NCBI GenBank assembly: GCA_937889655.1
Contig: CALBZG010000177.1
Location: 1-7,205, forward strand
DNA length: 7,205 nucleotides
Direction of reading: 5' to 3'
Source: an uncultured Clostridia bacterium
GTDB taxonomy: Bacteria; Bacillota; Clostridia; Peptostreptococcales; Anaerovoracaceae
Both the position numbers and the translations under genes were made by a program. Under the pieces are notes generated by a model. That model ran no database searches. It was not told the DNA's origin and saw nothing but the letters and a program-made list of their open reading frames with translations. Of this stretch, positions 5,157-7,205 are shown one piece after another; within the stretch, counting starts at the first letter, position 1, and every line of letters begins with the position of its first letter.

Positions 5157-5204
5157 TATACTATCGATATCAGGAATTTAAGACGCTTTCACCTATTTGA
5201 AAGC
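5157..5204 (+). promoter_or_regulatory. Probable crcB operon promoter (-10) and leader hairpin
   Basis: TATACT (5157-5162) is a good -10, but no convincing -35 lies 16-18 bases upstream. The predicted leader, about 70 bases, contains a 6-bp hairpin GCTTTC/GAAAGC (5185-5190 with 5199-5204) with an 8-base loop. The hairpin and its flanks resemble the 3' stem of the fluoride riboswitch, but the rest of that aptamer is not recognisable. Confidence 0.4.
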
Positions 5205-5238
5205 TTATGGGCAGAAAGTAGTTCAATATGGGGACGGA

Positions 5239-5649
5239 ATGAGGAAATATATTTACATTGCAATCGGTGGTGCTGCGGGCGCAGTATTAAGAGCAGGGGC
5301 AAGAGAGATGGCTATTTTGGATTTTAATGGCAAAATTCCATATGATACTTTGCTCATCAATATCATCGGCTGCTTCATCTTAGCGCTTTTTCTAACGGTC
5401 GCATATGAAATCCTGGAGATCGATGCAGATATTCGAATTGGCTTTTCAACCGGCATGCTGGGCGCATTTACCACTTTTTCAACGTTTTGCAGAGAAACCG
5501 CCGAATTGATATGGGCTGGACAGACTCTTCCGGCGTTTATATATGTCACCTTGTCTATCGGGCTCGGGTTCCTGGGTGCTTTTATCGGAGTTGTTTTGGC
5601 CAGGAAAGTCGTGTCTGTGCTGGCAAATAAAGTAGCGGAGGGCTCCTGA
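5239..5649 (+). CDS. crcB: Fluoride channel/exporter CrcB (Fluc), first subunit
   Basis: A 136-residue four-helix membrane protein of the CrcB/Fluc family, which forms dual-topology dimers with two fluoride pores and lowers cytoplasmic fluoride. It shows the N-terminal GGAAGAVLR (10-18), the pore-helix asparagine Asn41 in LLINIIGCF, and GAFTTFSTF (75-83) with the two phenylalanines (80 and 83) that line the fluoride path. ATG 5239 gives the usual MRKYIYIAIGG opening, with GGGGA (5230-5234) just upstream. A TTG at 5197 would add 14 residues that do not look like the family and has no ribosome binding site. A second, different crcB follows 2 bases later, so the working channel is probably a heterodimer of the two products. 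Confidence 0.93.
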   Translation: MRKYIYIAIGGAAGAVLRAGAREMAILDFNGKIPYDTLLINIIGCFILALFLTVAYEILEIDADIRIGFSTGMLGAFTTFSTFCRETAELIWAGQTLPAFIYVTLSIGLGFLGAFIGVVLARKVVSVLANKVAEGS

Positions 5650-5651
5650 CG

Positions 5652-6020
5652 ATGGGTTTCCTTCTTATTGCTTCCGGAGGAGCTCTGGGAAGCATCGCCA
5701 GATTTATGATCGGCCGTCGCATCGCCGAAAAAAGATCCACGAACTTTCCTTTAGGAACATTTCTGGTCAATATCACAGGGGCTTTTCTCCTGGGACTGTT
5801 GTGCAGCGTTGAGCCTGACCGCAATATGTATTTGCTGATCGGCGAAGGATTTCTTGGTTCGTTTACAACATTTTCAACTTTTATGTACGAGGGGTTCAAT
5901 CTGTTCCAGGATAATGAAAAACTGAATGCAGCGGTGTATATCTTCGGTTCTCTGCTCTTTGGCATGACTGGATTTTTTGTGGGTGTTGAAGTCGGGAATA
6001 TTATAAGAATTATTATATAG
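5652..6020 (+). CDS. crcB: Fluoride channel/exporter CrcB (Fluc), second subunit
   Basis: A 122-residue paralogue of the preceding gene, clearly diverged from it rather than a recent copy. It keeps GGALGSIAR (9-17), Asn40 in TFLVNITGAFLLG and GSFTTFSTF (69-77) with Phe74 and Phe77, so both subunits retain the family's pore residues. GGAGGG (5637-5642) lies inside the end of the first gene, 9 bases before ATG 5652. Tandem pairs like this are known in Gram-positive bacteria, where one subunit is thought to sit in each membrane orientation. Its TAG stop (6018-6020) is immediately followed by the AGGAGG of the next gene, showing a tight operon. Confidence 0.93.
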   Translation: MGFLLIASGGALGSIARFMIGRRIAEKRSTNFPLGTFLVNITGAFLLGLLCSVEPDRNMYLLIGEGFLGSFTTFSTFMYEGFNLFQDNEKLNAAVYIFGSLLFGMTGFFVGVEVGNIIRIII

Positions 6021-6033
6021 AGGAGGTCTTATT

Positions 6034-6375
6034 ATGGCACTGGGAAGGAATTGCAGGATCATCAAAATCTACATAAGCGAGGATTCAAAATACAAAGGAC
6101 GCAATCTTTACAGCGCGATCGTCCATCGAATGGCAGAGGCCGGGATGGCGGGAGTAACAGTAACCAGAGGTATCGAAGGATTCGGCCTTGAAAAGCGGAT
6201 CCATAGCACCCGGTTGTTGGATATTTCACTTAAACTGCCTATTATTATCGAAATCATCGATACTCCGGAAAAGATCGAGACAGCCATCCCGCTTATTAGG
6301 GAAATGGTCAATGATGGTCTGGTGCTCGTAACGGATGTCGAGGTGCTTAAATATGGAAAAGTCGATACGATTTAA
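6034..6375 (+). CDS. DUF190 family protein (PII-like), crcB-linked
   Basis: A 113-residue soluble protein of the DUF190 group (COG1993), a family with a PII-like alpha/beta fold often encoded beside crcB. Recognisable parts are the strand KIYISEDSKYKGRNLYSAIV (about 11-30) and the family core AGMAGVTVTRGIEGFG (about 36-51). The second half is PIIIEIIDTPEKIETAIPLI with a terminal strand LVLVTDVEVLKYG. AGGAGG (6021-6026) begins right after the stop of crcB, 7 bases before ATG 6034. Its molecular role is not established. From its fold and context it may sense a small molecule or gate the CrcB channel, but that is inference. The length is typical. Confidence 0.88.
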   Translation: MALGRNCRIIKIYISEDSKYKGRNLYSAIVHRMAEAGMAGVTVTRGIEGFGLEKRIHSTRLLDISLKLPIIIEIIDTPEKIETAIPLIREMVNDGLVLVTDVEVLKYGKVDTI

Positions 6376-6426
6376 AATCGCCTTTTAAACCCCGCCGTAC
6401 AAGACCAGGGTTAATTAGGCTAGAAT

Positions 6427-6451
6427 CTGCTTCACAAGAAGCGGGAAGGAG
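6427..6451 (+). promoter_or_regulatory. Leader hairpin abutting the yhbY ribosome binding site
   Basis: CTGCTTC (6427-6433) pairs with GAAGCGG (6438-6444), seven pairs including one G-U, around an ACAA loop. The ribosome binding site GGAAGGAG (6444-6451) starts at the last paired base. A TAGAAT (6421-6426) just upstream could be a -10, without a convincing -35. Confidence 0.35.
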
Positions 6452-6459
6452 AAAATATA

Positions 6460-6780
6460 ATGTTAACAAGCAAGCAAAGAAGCTACTTAAAAAGTCTGGC
6501 CCACGATTTGGATCCGGCATTGCTGATCGGGAAAGGCGGCATTACAGATAATGTTCTCAATGAACTTGATATTCATCTGGAGTACAGGGAACTTGTGAAA
6601 GTCAAACTTCAGGAAGGTTGTGATTACGATCCTAAGGATATCGCAAACAAACTGGCTATTGAACTTCGAGCAGAATTCGTCCAGGCCATAGGCCGAAAAT
6701 TCGTCCTGTACAGAGAATCCAAGGACCATAAGAAAATCGAATTGCCTAAGGATGCGAAGAAGTCATCGAAACGCACGTGA
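6460..6780 (+). CDS. yhbY: Ribosome assembly RNA-binding protein YhbY (CRM domain)
   Basis: A 106-residue protein with one CRM (chloroplast RNA splicing and ribosome maturation) domain. It opens MLTSKQRSYLKSLAHDLDPA and continues with the glycine-rich loop IGKGGIT (about 23-29), which resembles the RNA-contacting GxxG loop of KH domains. The segment ELVKVKLQEGC and the terminal strand AIGRKFVLYRESK are also typical of the family. Family members associate with pre-50S ribosomal particles and act in large-subunit assembly. The last 15 or so residues are lysine-rich and probably disordered. ATG 6460 has GGAAGGAG (6444-6451) 8 bases upstream. The 84-base gap after the DUF190 gene has no clear terminator, so read-through from the crcB operon is possible. 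Confidence 0.93.
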   Translation: MLTSKQRSYLKSLAHDLDPALLIGKGGITDNVLNELDIHLEYRELVKVKLQEGCDYDPKDIANKLAIELRAEFVQAIGRKFVLYRESKDHKKIELPKDAKKSSKRT

Positions 6781-6804
6781 TTGCCAGGCAGGGAGAGAAT
6801 TATC

Positions 6805-6858
6805 AAGACATTTATTGTCTATCCGGCATGTAGTTCGGATTGGCGATCATGTCTTTTT
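6805..6858 (+). terminator. Branched hairpin terminator between yhbY and sbcD
   Basis: AAGACAT (6805-6811) pairs exactly with ATGTCTT (6849-6855), followed by T to 6858. The enclosed 37 bases contain a second perfect hairpin, ATCCG (6821-6825) with CGGAT (6836-6840). The left arm can instead form a small local hairpin, AGACA/TGTCT (6806-6810 with 6816-6820), so two exclusive folds exist. The loop is large for an ordinary terminator. Confidence 0.55.
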
Positions 6859-6888
6859 CTATAGTGGCTGTAATAAATAAGGAATATT

Positions 6889-7205
6889 ATGAAACTATTG
6901 CATATTGCAGATTTACATATAGGCAAAAGAGTCTATGAATTTTCAATGATCGAACAACAAAAGAATATATTGGATTGTATTCTAAAGATCATTGACGACC
7001 AGAAGCCCCAGGCTGTACTGCTGGCTGGTGACATTTACGATAAGAATATCCCTTCTGCTGAGGCTGTCGAGCTATATGACGACTTTCTCACAGGCCTCTC
7101 GGAAAGGAGTGTTCAAACTTTCGTTATCAGCGGCAACCACGATTCCGGCGAACGTATAAGTTTTGGCAGTAGAATTATGAAAAAAGGGAATATCTTCATT
7201 GATGG
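6889..7205 (+). CDS. sbcD: Exonuclease SbcCD subunit D (Mre11-type), N-terminal part
   Basis: The first 105 codons of a gene that runs off the right edge. The protein opens MKLLHIADLHIGKRVYEF and carries the metallophosphoesterase signatures of SbcD/Mre11: DLHIG with Asp8 and His10, GDIYD with Asp48, and GNHD with Asn83 and His84. Together these bind the two Mn ions. SbcD is the nuclease partner of the SbcC ATPase, and the complex cuts hairpins and processes DNA ends during repair. The C-terminal half of the nuclease domain and the capping region lie outside the window. sbcC usually follows directly (family knowledge). AAGGA (6879-6883) lies 5 bases before ATG 6889. The gene is intact as far as visible. 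Confidence 0.95.
   Translation, partial: MKLLHIADLHIGKRVYEFSMIEQQKNILDCILKIIDDQKPQAVLLAGDIYDKNIPSAEAVELYDDFLTGLSERSVQTFVISGNHDSGERISFGSRIMKKGNIFID

Noticed and set aside
5160..5235. Fluoride riboswitch upstream of crcB
   Set aside because: The position and one hairpin fit, and a GAT lies at about the right distance, but no P1 stem pairs and the loop has no complement for the pseudoknot. Not annotated as a riboswitch without a covariance hit.
5197..5238. TTG start for the first crcB gene
   Set aside because: No ribosome binding site, and the added 14 residues are outside the conserved family start, which fits ATG 5239.
6387..6413. Terminator between the DUF190 gene and yhbY (AACCC/GGGTT)
   Set aside because: Only five pairs, a 15-base loop and no T run.

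Overview
The window reads as chromosomal DNA from an anaerobic, low- to mid-GC Gram-positive bacterium, most likely of the Clostridia. This is an inference from AGGAGG-type ribosome binding sites, several T-tailed hairpin terminators, an LPxTG-free lipoprotein binding protein, a COG3804-type dehydrogenase and a paired CrcB operon. I see no mobile element, CRISPR array, tRNA or rRNA. Most of the window is core or metabolic DNA rather than an accessory island.

Layout. Positions 1-56 are the 3' end of the elongation factor Tu gene, which meets a convergent molbindin-type (Mop/TOBE) gene across a bidirectional terminator. A divergent control region (371-647) follows. It carries a 13-bp inverted repeat on the mop side and, on the other side, promoter elements, a CCCTAGGG palindrome and a leader terminator in front of a single-domain EamA transporter (648-1073). 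A 363-base gap holds a good promoter and an AT-rich palindrome ahead of a 2,4-diaminopentanoate-dehydrogenase-like (COG3804) oxidoreductase (1437-2510), which ends at a strong terminator.

Next is a complete polar amino acid ABC importer operon (2745-5045): lipoprotein binding protein, HisM/GlnP-type permease and GlnQ-type ATPase. It has its own promoter, with an imperfect inverted repeat over the -35, and its own terminator. The importer and the preceding dehydrogenase may serve uptake and breakdown of one amino acid, but they are separate transcription units and the substrate cannot be read from sequence.

An export operon for fluoride follows: two different CrcB/Fluc subunits 2 nt apart and a DUF190 protein (5239-6375). 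No fluoride aptamer is recognisable in its leader. The window closes with the ribosome assembly protein YhbY (6460-6780), an elaborate hairpin region, and the start of sbcD, the nuclease subunit of SbcCD (6889 to the window end).

I did not find a clearly new biological system. The points most worth checking are the roughly 15-residue deletion in the ABC ATPase, the attenuator-like leader of the EamA gene, the 13-bp inverted repeat upstream of mop, and the regulation of the crcB operon without a visible riboswitch.
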